From assembly GCF_029931775.1 (NCBI RefSeq), contig NC_079312.1:8377821-8441820 (forward strand): 64,000 nt of DNA, given 5' to 3'. Of this stretch, positions 36,711-47,188 are shown piece by piece. The notes beneath the pieces are model-generated. The model worked only from the letters and a program-made list of their open reading frames with translations. It was not told the origin of the DNA and did no database searches. A program made the translations under genes and the position numbers. The DNA comes from Euleptes europaea (Eukaryota > Chordata > Lepidosauria > Squamata > Sphaerodactylidae). The number at the start of each line of letters is the position of its first letter. Position 1 is the stretch's first letter.

Positions 36711-36929
36711 TTTTTTTTTGTTTTTTTTAATAATAATTTTTATTGTTTTTCGAAATATATAAACGAACAGTTCAACAATTAATAAAGATCATCAAAGATA
36801 ATAAAAACCAATGAATTATTGTTGAAAATACAAACATATTATAGTAAAATATAAAGACTTCCCCTTCATCTCCCTCTATCTCGTTATAAATTTATGTACT
36901 CTTGTATAAAATTCTAATCCTGATATTAT

Positions 36930-36969
<40 letters not shown>

Positions 36970-37255
36970 GTAATTCTTTATCGAAAACCAAATAAAATAT
37001 AAGTTCATATTATTTCAATCATACATGATCATTACCTTTTTTCAAATCAACCTTGTTATAATCTATTTTAATTATAAAAGCATCTCTAATAATAGTAAAA
37101 AAATGTATTAGATCAATGAATAACCCTTAAGTTCCCCCGTTTGAAGTTCATTTTCACTGTAGATTCTCCATGCCTCCCATTCACCCATAAATTACACATT
37201 GTCTTTTTGATTTACCAATGCCGTAAGTTTTGCCATTTCCACCAGTTGGGATCCC
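36711..37255 (-). mobile_element. L1 3'-end fragment
   Basis: Starts with poly-T and AATAATAATTTTTATTG as at 14239. GTCTTTTTGATTTACC and GTAAGTTTTGCCATTTCCACC resemble 14640-14690 of the other L1. It contains the TG microsatellite at 36932-36966. 37256-37420 is unassigned. Confidence 0.65.
36932..36966. repeat. (GT)n microsatellite
   Basis: About 17 uninterrupted GT dinucleotides within the L1 3' fragment. Confidence 0.95.
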
Positions 37256-37420
37256 GACATTTACACTATAAATAATATTTGAAAGGTTTGATAGGTTTCC
37301 AATACCTTAATCCTGTGGTATAAGGAGTTCAAGTCAGTGTATATTGCATTTTCGCCACAGTAGATAGTGTCAAATGCGTCAAATTGATATAAAAATTGGG
37401 TTTTTAGTTTTAAAATGTGT

Positions 37421-37620
37421 GTGTGTTAAGTGCCGTCAAGTCGCTTCCGACTCATGGCGACCCTATGAATGAAAGTCCTCCAAAATGTCCTATCTTTGAC
37501 AGCCTTGCTCAGATCTTGCACATTGAAGGCTGTGGCTTCCTTTATTGAGTCAATCCATCTCTTGTTGGGTCTTCCTCTTTTCCTGCTGCCCTCAACTTTT
37601 CCTGTCATGACTGTCTTTTC
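37421..37620 (-). mobile_element. RTE-BovB LINE 3' end (left part)
   Basis: Minus-strand translation gives GKVEGSRKRGRPNKRWIDSI, the BovB RT C-terminus, and the 3' end GTGCCGTCAAGTCGCTTCCG. The element is interrupted at 37620 by an L1 and resumes at 39986. Confidence 0.9.
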
Positions 37621-39985
37621 TTTTTTTTTCTTTTCTTTTTTTAATAAATTTTATTGATTTTTTAAAACTATAAATTCTCCATAATTTTGACAACAGTGTA
37701 AAAATAGTATCACAATCACAATTATATTGATTGTTGTCTTAATTACCATTAAACATAAAAATATAACAACTTCCCCATCACCTCCATCTACCTCTTAATA
37801 AAGTATTATTATCCTTCGTTAACATGTACTGATCCTAGCATTAATTTCATTCTAAAGTTTCATGTTTTATAAAGTTTTACATTCTGGATCAGAATAAAAA
37901 GTAACCTTCCATTATTCCCAGATCTTGTATATTATCACAATGATTCCTTCAATTCTCCCCTTTTCCCTAGTTTCTCCAACTCCACCAGTTCTAACATTAG
38001 AATGATTTAATCCCTTTATTCTGAAACCTTTGTCCCTTTCCATTTGGCTGCATCAAATTGCAGCCATTATAACATAAATTTAATCATACTAAACAACATT
38101 CTCTCCAGTATTTTGGGGATATTTCCTGTTTAATCAATCTTATTTCAGTGTAAATCATATCCCAGATCCATATCAAAAGTCCACCCATTCCAGTATACCT
38201 TTATATCAATCAATAATCTATATTAGGAGGACTTATTTATATAATCCAAAAGTGATGTCTTAATCTTAATTCCACTACTTCATTAATAGCCATGCCACCC
38301 GTCCACACTGTCAAAGCCTTCCAATCCAGCAATCATATTTAAGTCAATCCTTTAACCATGGTCTAATACTTCCTTCTGTAACTGAAATAAGCCAGTCAGG
38401 TATGGGAACAGGATTTCTTTGTTCTCTCTCATTTCCTCAGGCAAGGTGCCTATCCAAAAATGATTCTTTCTGGGCTTCATCTTCATCGTGGCTTCAATCT
38501 GTGTTCCTTGACCTGCTCTCTTCTTCCTTATATCCACACGTCCTTCCATGACTTTTTTAGATGAAAAGTCAATTTCTTGTATGTCTGATCTCTTTGTCGC
38601 CGGCTGGTTACTTTCTTGAACTTCTGTCTTCTTCTTTATATCCTTGTGTTCTTCCATAACTTTTTGGGCAGAAGAGTCCATTGCTTGTATGTCTGTATTT
38701 GTAGTCATCGTTTGAATTTTCAAGACTTTTATGTCTTCTGTAACCAGATTCAACTTCTGATTACATACCTGTGATGATTGGTCAAGAGTCATCATCATTG
38801 AAATCAATTGAGCCATCTGTGTTGAAATCTGTTTTAATTGTTTAATTGTCGCCTCAGAATGTTTAGCAAGCATGTCCTGTACTTTTTTTTCCATGGTTGA
38901 ATTCTGTAAAATTCCCTTTGATTTCATAAGAGCAGGGCTATATATTTAGCCAGATCAGGGAGAGGTTCCAGAATATATAACTTAATTAAATTTGATGGTC
39001 ATCTGGCAGGAGTCCATTGCATGTAGTTGATAGAGAATGCTTCATTGACCAACTTAATATCTTTTTCGGGTTGCAAAAATAAGTATTTAAACTTAAAAAA
39101 AACTTTTTTTTTTTAAATTGAAAATACCAACGAGTTTTACCAGACGCTCTAGATCGGCTGAGCCAGGAAGTATTCCAGGGGTTGCCTCATCGTGGACCTT
39201 CTATCGTCTCTTCTCTATGGTTATTACCTTCAGGAATGGTTTTGGTGTAACACGAGTAAGACGAATTTCCGGTCTTACGACCTTCTTCCTGTTGATTTTG
39301 TAGAGCAGTGGAGAGGTAAAGCACAGAGTCTTCCGGTCAAAGAGTCCTCTTTGTTGCAAAACGTGACTGGAGGATCTTTTTTACCTCATGCAAATTCTCA
39401 GAGATTTCTCCCTCCCCTTCCTTTAAGAACGCGTCGGATTGGCAGATCTTATGTCAATCATTCAAGCTCGTTGTTTTAGTTTAAGTTGATCAGATTGATA
39501 AGGCTCCTGCTGCTTTGTCTGATGGATCTCATGCAGCAAAATCATCCAGTTCAATTAAGGGAGAAAGAGGGTTACCAGGAATGTTTTCTTCAACCCCCTG
39601 TTATTCGATAATGCCAGTGAAAAACGAAGGTTTCTTATCTACTCACTTGGGCGCCCGGAGGTGAGGTTTTAATCTTAATGTAGTCCTTATGATGTTTATA
39701 AGGTGCTGGAGGGTAGAGTCTAAAGCCGAAGTTGCGCGCTGGCGATTTCAATCCCTTCGTGCCCACGGGACCAAACGTCTGAAACTCCGGGGGACTTGGT
39801 AGAGCTCCCTCGGAGTATTCAGGAGGTCAAACCGCATATATGGCTGCAGGTAATTCCTGCCTCTCAGCCCACTTGCAAGGGCTGGAGTGGGGTGCGATAA
39901 AACACCCCAAATTACACGCAAACTTGGATACTCCCCAGGAGCCCCTGGGAAGACGTAGCACTCAGCCCAGCTCAGCACCGGAAGT
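37621..39985 (-). mobile_element. L1 LINE deletion derivative with both ends, nested in BovB
   Basis: Poly-T start at 37621, and a 20-bp TSD CCTGTCATGACTGTCTTTTC (37601-37620, 39986-40005). The minus strand has a 5'-UTR of about 1 kb, then the ORF1 N-terminus (MEKKVQDMLAKHSEATIKQ, to about 38352). It then jumps to 3'-terminal L1 sequence; the endonuclease and nearly all RT are missing. 2.36 kb against about 5.9 kb for 54665-60549. Confidence 0.88.
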
Positions 39986-40030
39986 CCTGTCATGACTGTC
40001 TTTTCCAGTGACTCTTGGCGTCTCAATAGA
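39986..40030 (-). mobile_element. RTE-BovB LINE (right part, after L1)
   Basis: CCAGTGACTCTTGG continues the BovB seen at 48760-48780 (CCAGGGATTCTTG) directly after the L1 target-site duplication. Confidence 0.75.
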
Positions 40031-41178
40031 AAAGGTCTTCTCAGGAGTCGGGTGCCTTCCGCAGTGGAAAACAACACCTTCCTCTGTCCCCGCTGGCCCT
40101 GAGCACTTACTGTGGGCTGCTCAAGGGCAGACTGCGGGGCGCAGGATCCCGCCTAAAGGGGTGCACAACTCTGAGCGAACTTCCCCCTGTGCTGCCAGGT
40201 AGCATGCAGGTGTGACCCCTTTGCCCAGGTACACGGTAGCAGCACCTTTCCAGGGTGGCCGCCTCCTGCCTTAATCCCTTCTGTTTTGGGACAGCCCTCA
40301 AGATCCAGGGAAAAAGTTACCTTTTTTGCTTCCCCCTTAATGTGGCTAAGTCAGGGCTGCAAAAGTGCGCACTTCCTGCGCCACAAGGTGAGCACATGCA
40401 GCCGATTTCCTCTTGTTTTCCTGTACTCATTCAGCAGAGGGAGAGGCTCAGGTGCTTGGCCACGGCTGCACATGGCACAGCCAGGCTGCTGCTGCTCCCC
40501 ACGCTGCCGTCTCTCTGAGGCCGTCCTCTCTCTTGCCCCTAGCAAAGTCTGCAGCCTGGATGTGCGGGGGGAGGGGGCTGCCTCAGCTGGTTTGTGGGCT
40601 GGATAACAGAGCTCAAGGGACCTGATCCAGCCCGCCAGCCTTATGTTTGACACCCCTGTGCTAAAGCCAAAAGAGAACGTCGGGGCCAAATGCTTGGGTC
40701 AGCCAAGGCCACTACCTGTCCGCAGGCCTTGCTCCTTCTGAGCCCATCGAGGAAATCTAGGTGCACTGGCGGCGGCGGGCCAGCCCAACCCACAGCCTTT
40801 CCAGAAGCTGAGCGTGCGGGCTGGAGAGGGCCTCCCCTTGCCACTGCCCAACCCCGGGGAGCTGCGCCCTCGGCTCTCTCACCTTGGAAGCGGTGGCCAA
40901 AGGAACAGTTGCGGAGCATCCATGGGTAGAAGTTGAGTGGGTCGTGGGGATGTGGGCCGATGAAGGGGGTGCACTGAGTGCAGGAGGGTGCAAGGCGGCT
41001 AGCTAGGGTGGGTGGATGGCCAGTGGCAGGTGGCTCACAGCCTCCAGGAAGAGCAGCTCTGGGTTGCCACAGAGGAGCACCCAGCAGCTGCAACGGCGGC
41101 TTTTTTGCAACCCCCACATTCAATTATGTGACCCCATATGGGGTTGCGACTCACAGTTTAAGAAGCTCTGGTCTGAAG
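40031..41178. other. intergenic, unassigned, with two hAT right ends
   Basis: No gene supported. 40565-40663 ends CTTATGTTTGACACCCCTGTG and 41070-41172 ends GGGGTTGCGACTCACAGTTT then AAGAAGCTCTGG; both look like hAT (Charlie-type) right termini. I did not find their left ends. The rest is GC-moderate with no recognisable protein. Confidence 0.45.
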
Positions 41179-41237
41179 GAGGCTACATCCTTACCTGGAT
41201 GGCTCAGGCTAGCCTGATCTCATCAGATGTTGGAACC
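41179..41237 (+). mobile_element. truncated 5S rRNA-derived SINE
   Basis: TGGCTCAGGCTAGCCTGATC and TCATCAGATGTTGGAA repeat the start of the SINE at 19361, then stop. Confidence 0.7.
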
Positions 41238-42250
41238 CTGAAGGATGACAGCTGATGCTGTTACCCTAATTAGATAGTCTCCCCTTTTGATTCGGGAATT
41301 AGCTGGGGAGACTATATTTTGCAAGAGACCCGGGCAACCAGGATCTTTCCCCTTTGTATACAAAGGTCAAATCCCAGTGGAAAACTCTTAATAAAGATGA
41401 GATTTGTTTTAAGAATTAATTGGTTTTTATTGTAAAAATAATCTTTTAAACTTACACAGCAAAACACACGCAAAACCCAATACATACAGAACTAGGAAAT
41501 AAAAGGTATGAGGAGGTGGACACAGGGATAAGAGGTTCCCAAGGGAAGTACGTTTACCATTCTGGGAAACGAGGTCCAGATAGAGGCAGCTGCATGTAGA
41601 CGAGGAACAACCAACACTACTCTCGAGGAAAGGAAAACTACACGGAAGTACAGTGGCTCACATTTTGGATCCAGGAAAAAAGCTAGCAATTTGCTATGGC
41701 AGTGTCTGCCTGTGTCTCACAAAATCTCATACCCTGCCAGAAATTTTGTTACAGGTGCTACAGGACCCTTGCTCTTTTCTACTGCTATTGACAAGCTAAC
41801 ATGGCTACCCATCGGATATATATAAGTAGTAATCCCTATATAGGGATGCTGTCCACCCTGCTATTACCCTGTGGGAGGCACACAGCTTGTGTAGAACTGC
41901 TAAATTACAGAGAGTTGTTCTGGCCTTGGAGCTACCTGATTGACAGCTGAGGAATTGTGGGAGTGACGGCTGGAACTAACAGGTTAGAATTTGGACAGTG
42001 AGCTAAGTGTCAGTTAAGCACAGACAGCTTGAAACAGCTAGGTAAAGCTAGTAGAAAAGGGCAAGAGTCCAGTAGCACCTTAAAGACTAACAAAAATATT
42101 TTCTGGTAGGGTATGAGCTAGGTAAAGCTGTGAGCTGTCTGGAGAGGATTTTCTCAGGGGTTTAAATCAAAGGAACACTGTTTGAGTTGTCTGATCAAGC
42201 TAGAGTCAGCAGCTGGTTATTAACAAGGAGAGGAGCTCCAAGCATGGAGA
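41238..42250. other. intergenic, unassigned
   Basis: No gene. Contains fragments of the 20227 palindrome arm at about 41735-41800 and 42055-42110, and a short hairpin TAGTCTCCCC / GGGGAGACTA at 41275-41318. Otherwise nothing recognised. Confidence 0.4.
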
Positions 42251-42255
42251 CTGAG

Positions 42256-42465
42256 GGGCTTCCCGCACTTGTATTTCCAGCAATGTATTAAGAGTTTGAA
42301 ACTGTTATAAAAAATACTGTTCGCACTTTGTTTGGCCCCTTTAGCTGTGAAGACGTCTTCCAACCATTTATAAAAAGGGTATCCAAAAACCCTTTTAAAG
42401 CGATGTTTTTTATAACATTTTCAAACTCTTAATACATTGCTGGGAATACAAAGTGCGGTAACCCC
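42256..42465. mobile_element. palindromic MITE, 210 bp
   Basis: Left end GGGCTTCCCGCACTTGTATT, right end AATACAAAGTGCGGTAACCC, with arms of about 60 bp (AGCAATGTATTAAGAGTTTG and its complement). Possible 5-bp duplication CTGAG on both sides. Superfamily unknown. Confidence 0.8.
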
Positions 42466-42638
42466 CTGAGTCATAATAGTTAAAGTGGGAAACAGTTCTG
42501 AAGGAAAGAGTAATCTCAAAACTAGAGAGGGAAGTCACTTGGGTGAAGTGAATGATCGCTGAAGAGATTAGGAGAAATATCCCTGGAGTCAAGAGCGATC
42601 CCAGTCCAGTTTAAGGAGTAAACTGGTGAAGTGGTCTT

Positions 42639-42887
42639 AACCAGCATGGTGTAGTGGTTAAGAGCGGTGGTTTGGAGTGGTGGACTCTGATCTGGAGAAC
42701 TGGGTTTGATTCCCCCCACTCCTCCACACGAAGCCAGCTGGGTGACCTTGGGCAAGTCACTCTCAGCCGCACCTGCCTCACAGGATGTCTGTTGTGGGGA
42801 GGGAAAGGGAAGGTGATTGTAAGCCAGTTTAATTCTTCCTTAAATGGTAGAGAAAGGCGGCATATAAAAACCAACTCTTCTTCTTTT
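42639..42887 (+). mobile_element. tRNA-derived SINE
   Basis: A-box GGTGTAGTGGTTAAGAG, B-box GGTTTGATTCC, core TGGGTGACCTTGGGCAAGTC, tail ACCAACTCTTCTTCTT. Well preserved, with an internal GGTTTGGAGTGGTGGACT insertion-type duplication. Confidence 0.88.
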
Positions 42888-43035
42888 ACAGTTCCTAACT
42901 CCTAAAAACTGAAGAAACATTGTGTTTAAGTAAAGTTTAAGTGAAAACCAACCAGAAACTGTCAAACAAAAAAAAGCTTCCTTAGTGTGAAACCAAGTGT
43001 CAAACAGTTATAAGTGAGACTTCGTAGTACCATCT

Positions 43036-43498
43036 TGTCAGGCTTCAGCAAATACATGGCTTCTCAGGCAATAAAACTCAAATCCAGACAGAGCAGCGAT
43101 TCAAGGATTTATTCCGAAAGTCAGTGATTTCAGTAAGGAGACGAGCAAGGCTGGAATAAATGACTGGGGGAGTGTGGATACATATATAGGGTTGATACAA
43201 TAGGGTTACAGTAACAAAAAGACAATGTAGTCGTTTCCTGCCGGTAACGACTTAAGTTAAACTAAAACAGAAACAATTGTGAGCAATCAGTGGAGGAGAT
43301 GGCCGAGCTCTCGGCTTTGTGTGCGGGACCCGGTATCAGATCGGAGATTTACACGGGTCCCAATACAATTGTAATACAATTGTAAATCCCTGGCCGGAGC
43401 TCGTGTGCAAAACGGGGGGTGGGAGGAGTGCACGGAGATTTTGTTCGCGGGGAAACCATCTTGTTTGGGGATGGAGCTGTCAGAAGCCCTATCTGACA
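43036..43498 (-). mobile_element. solo LTR of an endogenous retrovirus/LTR element (fossil)
   Basis: 463-bp block bounded by TGTCAG...CTGACA and flanked by a 5-bp duplication CATCT (43031-43035, 43499-43503). On the minus strand a TATATA-type box precedes an AATAAA-type signal near the 3' end. No internal coding region is present, so it looks like a recombined solo LTR. The family cannot be settled from the LTR alone. Confidence 0.72.
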
Positions 43499-43519
43499 CA
43501 TCTGAAACAACAAAATATC

Positions 43520-43561
<42 letters not shown>
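43520..43561. repeat. (GATA)n microsatellite
   Basis: Ten tandem GATA units next to a CR1 3' terminus, a common place for such expansions. Confidence 0.95.
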
Positions 43562-43562
<1 letters not shown>

Positions 43563-43990
43563 GTTGGAAGGGACCACCAGGGTCATCTGGTTATAATCAG
43601 TCAGCATGGTGTAGTGAAGAGCGTGGTTTGGAGCGGTGGACTCTGATCTGAAGAGCCAGGTTTGATTCCCGACTCCTCCACATCAGCAGTGGAGGCTAAT
43701 CTGGTGAATTGGATTTGTTTTCCCGCTCGTAGACACAAAGCCAGCTGGGTGACCTTGGGCAAGCTACAGCTCTGTTAGAGCTCTCGGCCCTACCTACCTC
43801 ACAGGGTGTCTGTTGTGGGGAGGGGAAAGGAAGGTGATTGTAAGCCTGTTTGAGTCTCCCTTAAATGGTAGAGAAAGTAGGCATATAAAAACCAACTCTC
43901 CTCCTCCTCGCTAACCATACCCAGCTTCTTCAACCTTTCCTTGTAGGACTTCTTGAATAAGCAAGAAAGGATAGTAATCTATGTGCTTGA
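43562..43990 (-). mobile_element. CR1 3' fragment split by a SINE
   Basis: AGTTGGAAGGGACCACCAGG (43562-43590) is a minus-strand CR1 end. ACCTTTCCTTGTAGGACTTC at about 43935 looks like its continuation after the SINE at 43599-43908. Moderate certainty. Confidence 0.5.
43599..43908 (+). mobile_element. tRNA-derived SINE, full length
   Basis: AGTCAGCATGGTGTAGTGAA head, GGTTTGATTCC B-box, GGGTGACCTTGGGCAAGC core, tail ending AACCAACTCTCCTCCTC. Confidence 0.88.
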
Positions 43991-44017
43991 TGAGTCTTCC
44001 TACCCTTTCTCTCTTCT

Positions 44018-44317
44018 AGACATTAGGAAGAATTTTCTAACAGAGCGGTTCCTCAGTGGAACAGGCTTCCTCAGGATGTGGTGAGCTCTCCTTCCCTGGA
44101 GGTTTTTAAGAAGAGGTTAGATGGCCATCTGTCAGCAATGCTGATTCTATGACCTTAGGCAGATGATGAGAGGGAGGGCTTCTTAGCCATCTTCTGGGCA
44201 TGGAGTGGGGGTCACTGGGGGTGTAGGGGGGAGGTAGTTGTGAGTTTCCTTCATCGTGCAGGGGGTTGGATTGGATGACCCCGGTGGTCCCTTCCAACTC
44301 TAGGATTCTATGATTCT
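44018..44317 (+). mobile_element. CR1 3' end
   Basis: GACATTAGGAAGAATTTTCT through GGTGGTCCCTTCCAACTCTA and the terminal GATTCTATGATTCTA. Close relative of 22990-23286 and clearly better preserved. Confidence 0.88.
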
Positions 44318-44865
44318 AAAAGAGGACCATGTTCCAAAGAAGACCAACTGTATACTGCAGTCCTTAAGCGAAAGGCTTTTTAACAAGTTTCAACACTTGC
44401 TGTCTAATGTGCTCTTAAGGATTGTTTCTTTTCAAAGTGACATTTTCCTTTGGTGTCAGGAGACTTGGGGTGTCCTTTGAATGGAAAGGCAAAGACGAAG
44501 ATCAAACTGGGGGGGGGGGAAGGAGAAAAGAATAAAGAAAGCCGAGTCTTGCCTTTCTGCTCAAGCTGCCAGCAAGGAAGCTGACAGGCTCCAAAACCAG
44601 GACTTTAATCTATCTACCCTCAGGCAACTCCACACCCCAGGACTCTCGGAGAGGTTGTTGATATTTCTCATTTTACGCCGTCCCTTTAAAATAGGCCCCC
44701 AAGAGCCTGCCCCTTTGCTGTGGGAAATGGTCATGGGTTTGACGTTGGGGGTCACTTTCCTCTGGCCTTTCCTCAGCTGTCCTGTTTGCATTTTCTCTCC
44801 CAGGCCCCTGGAACTGGGGAGAGGCTCTCTGGGGAGCAGAGAGGGGGAGACAGCCACGGCCCTAG
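44318..44865. other. intergenic upstream of gene C
   Basis: No gene. GC content rises toward the promoter of gene C. The open frame running through 44481-45209 is a by-product of high GC and contains the real short exon at 45012 in another context. Confidence 0.5.
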
Positions 44866-45011
44866 AGAGGCAGGGGTGGGGAGGGGACGGACGACCCCCG
44901 GGCAAGCCATTTCCTGTCCCTAGAGAGGCAGGTGTGGGGAGGGGTCGACCCCCGGGCGAGCCATTTCCTGTCCCTGCCCTCCAAGCAGGCATTTCCCGGG
45001 CTTCTGCTGCG
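44866..45011 (+). promoter_or_regulatory. candidate CpG-rich promoter of gene C, with 2-fold repeat
   Basis: Two tandem copies of about 65 bp (GAGAGGCAGG...GGGGAGGGG...CCCCCGGGC...AGCCATTTCCTGTCCCT) carry ETS-like CATTTCCTGT sites. They are followed by CCCGGGCTTCTGCTGCG just before the ATG at 45012. It aligns with the gene B segment at 21290-21389. The transcription start is not visible. Confidence 0.5.
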
Positions 45012-45059
45012 ATGGCCGGGCGGGAAGCGGCTGAGCTCAAAGGCAGCTTTCCCCCACAG
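45012..45059 (+). CDS. KRAB-ZNF gene C, first coding exon
   Basis: The ATG at 45012 in a good context (CTGCGATGG) gives MAGREAAELKGSFPPQ and runs into CAG|GTGAGA at 45060, phase 0. That is exactly the phase needed to enter a KRAB-A exon (51334). This suggests the long-range transcript 45012 to 51334 to 51887 to 61558, bypassing the MQxAQ leaders. No function is known for this short N-terminus. Confidence 0.6.
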
Positions 45060-45409
45060 GTGAGACTCTCAAATCTCCTGCCCCCAAAGTCTTGTGGGTC
45101 TCTAAGGTGCCCCCAGCCTCAAATCTGGAAGGTGAGCTCATGGGGGCTTTGGGGGGGGGGGAATGCAAGAGAGCAAGGAGGGGGATGCATGCAGCACGAG
45201 GCTGGGTGAAAGAGGGCCCCCTCCCAATCTCCCTGCCCCCCCCCCCCGTGCATCACTGAGAGACCCTTGGCCCCTTAGTGCAGAGCCAGGAGGTCCCTGC
45301 AGTGGGGCTGCATGCAAGACCCGAACCCGGCACCTTTGGAGGTTGGATGGGGCTAAAGTGGACTGGGCTGCAGGTTCCAGAGGCGCCTTTAGGGGACAGG
45401 GTAAAAGCC

Positions 45410-45785
45410 GGAACGGCCCGGGACAGGCATTAAACAAAGAATAGTCCCGCAGAAAACAGTGGCATGCCTTGCAGACACTCCAGAACATTATTTTTGAAAT
45501 CAAAATGCGGAGGGAGCATGCATTTATTAACCTTTTCCGGGCCAAAATGCCTCCCGAACACCACGGAACGGCCCGGGACAGGCATTAAACAAATTATAGT
45601 TCTGCAAAAAACAGTGGCATGCCTTGCAGACACTCCAGAACAATATTTTAGAAATCAAAACACAGGGAGAGTGAGCATTTATTAACCCTTTCCAGGCCAA
45701 AATGCCTCCCGGAACAGCCCAGAACGGGCATTAAATTATAGTTCTGCAAAAAAACAGTGGCAGGCCTTACAGATACTCCAGAACT
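45410..45785. repeat. tandem repeat, ~150-bp unit, 2.5 copies
   Basis: Units start GGAACGGCCCGGGACAGGCA at 45410 and 45565, and GGAACAGCCCAGAACGGGCA at 45711. Each continues CAGTGGCATGCCTTGCAGAC and CCAGAACAATATTTT. Unit lengths 155 and 146. Confidence 0.92.
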
Positions 45786-46547
45786 TAAGTGATGTCGGAG
45801 TACTTCAGTGATGCAGGAGGTCACGAGCCTGAGAACACATTCCTGGGAGTAAGCCTCACTGAATAAAATGGGACTTCTGAGTAGATCTGCTTAGCATTTC
45901 TCCCAGACATGTCCACACACAGTATTTGGCCCATGCTTGGTGCTGTTGGGGAGTGTTTTTTCCCCCTGCTTCCCCATTGCATTTTTGTGCATCTGTGCAC
46001 CTCCTGGGGTTTCCCCTGCTTGACTCTAATTTTTCCCAAATCTACTTTGCTGAAAATTAGTGAGAAAGATCTCAGCAAACTCTGGATGGCTGTCATGTGA
46101 GTAGGAAAGTTTGGGTTTTGCCAGGCCACTCACACAACAGCCATCTTACTTTCCCCTGTCCCTGGAAGCAGAAGTTCACTCCCTCTGGCACCATGACTTT
46201 TTATCAGCACATCATTATATCAATCTTAGGTTATAACAATGTATCTTGCAGATTGTATCTTGCAGATGGGACTCACTGCCCCAGAATGGATTTGCAGAGG
46301 TTGAGAGGAGGCATTTCGGGGGGGGGGGGGAACACAGATGAATAAGGAAGGTGGGAGAGGCCCCCCCCCCATATAGAATGGTTGGGAGAGAGACTGGGCC
46401 AAACACTTCTGAGCCATCCAAGATCAAATGGAGTATCTTGAATTGTACCCTCAGTCTAATCCGGAAAGATGTTCCCTGAAGTGACTGGTGCAGAAAATGT
46501 GTGTACCAAAAAGGGTTTCCCACCCTCTTTCTTTCTCTCCCTCCTAG
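45786..46547 (+). other. gene C intron leading to module C1
   Basis: No gene. From about 46360 it aligns with 280-418, the flank of the A1 leader. Confidence 0.5.
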
Positions 46548-46603
46548 GCAGCAGTGAAAAGACACCATGAAAACTGAAAAGGGGCACCATGAAGCCAGCT
46601 CAG
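46548..46603 (+). pseudogene. leader exon of module C1, shortened
   Basis: The acceptor CTCCTAG at 46541-46547 and ATG at 46589 (MKPAQ) resemble the other leaders. The body is about 30 nt shorter and the donor is GTACAC rather than GTAAGG. It precedes a ruined KRAB-A exon, so it is probably not functional. Confidence 0.55.
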
Positions 46604-47074
46604 GTACACGGGAAAGGGGTGTGTGTTCATTGGAGAGGTGTGTGGAGGATGGCAACGATGATTCCTTCTCTGTTGCAAGGCTCAGAGGATCGGGCCCCTT
46701 GCCCTTTGTTCAGGCACTATAAGATTTGAGGCTGCCCCCTGGGGAGCTAGGAAAATGGTCACCCCCTGCCTAAGATGGGGTGTGCAGAGAAGCCCAGCTT
46801 CCGTAACTTGAGTGTGGGAAAGAATCTGGCTGAGTTCCAGAGAGAGACAAGCAAGCAAGAAGACTGAGGCTGGCTAAGGAGGGAGCTGACAGCCTGCAAG
46901 CCCTGGACTTAGTGAGGTCAGTGAGGCAAGTAAAGGAGGCAAGTAGGAAGGGGCTGAGCTCATTGGGGCACTGCCCCCTTTAACCCTAATTGAGGAGCTG
47001 CCCCTGCTTGGTTGGTTCAGTCCCATGGACCAGCTTTCCAGTGATGTAAAGAAAAGGACACCCCACCCTGGAAG
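46604..47074 (+). other. intron of module C1
   Basis: Aligned in part with 505-700 of module A1, then unique sequence. No coding signal. Confidence 0.45.
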
Positions 47075-47188
47075 TAAGAGGTGGCCGTGTATTTCACCCA
47101 GGGGGAGTGTGGACCCTGCTTTTCCCAGCCCAAAGAGTTCTGTACAAGGAAATCATGCTGGAGAATTTCAGGAATGTGGCCTCTATGG
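47075..47188 (+). pseudogene. KRAB-A exon of module C1, broken
   Basis: [21 protein letters not shown] and the donor GTGAGG (47189) are recognisable. The 5' end lacks both the acceptor AG and the VSFEE codons (replaced by CCCTGGAAGTAAGA), and an extra G in GAGTGTGGACC shifts the frame. Confidence 0.8.

Noticed and set aside
40641-41123. Minus-strand 160-codon open frame
   Set aside because: Pro/Ala-rich translation of GC-rich DNA with hAT ends; no homology recognised.
41275-41720. Second solo LTR
   Set aside because: Short hairpin and AATAAA-like sequence only; no convincing paired ends or target duplication.
44481-45209. 242-codon open frame as a protein gene
   Set aside because: GC-rich promoter region; no recognisable domain, and only the short exon at 45012-45059 has splice support.
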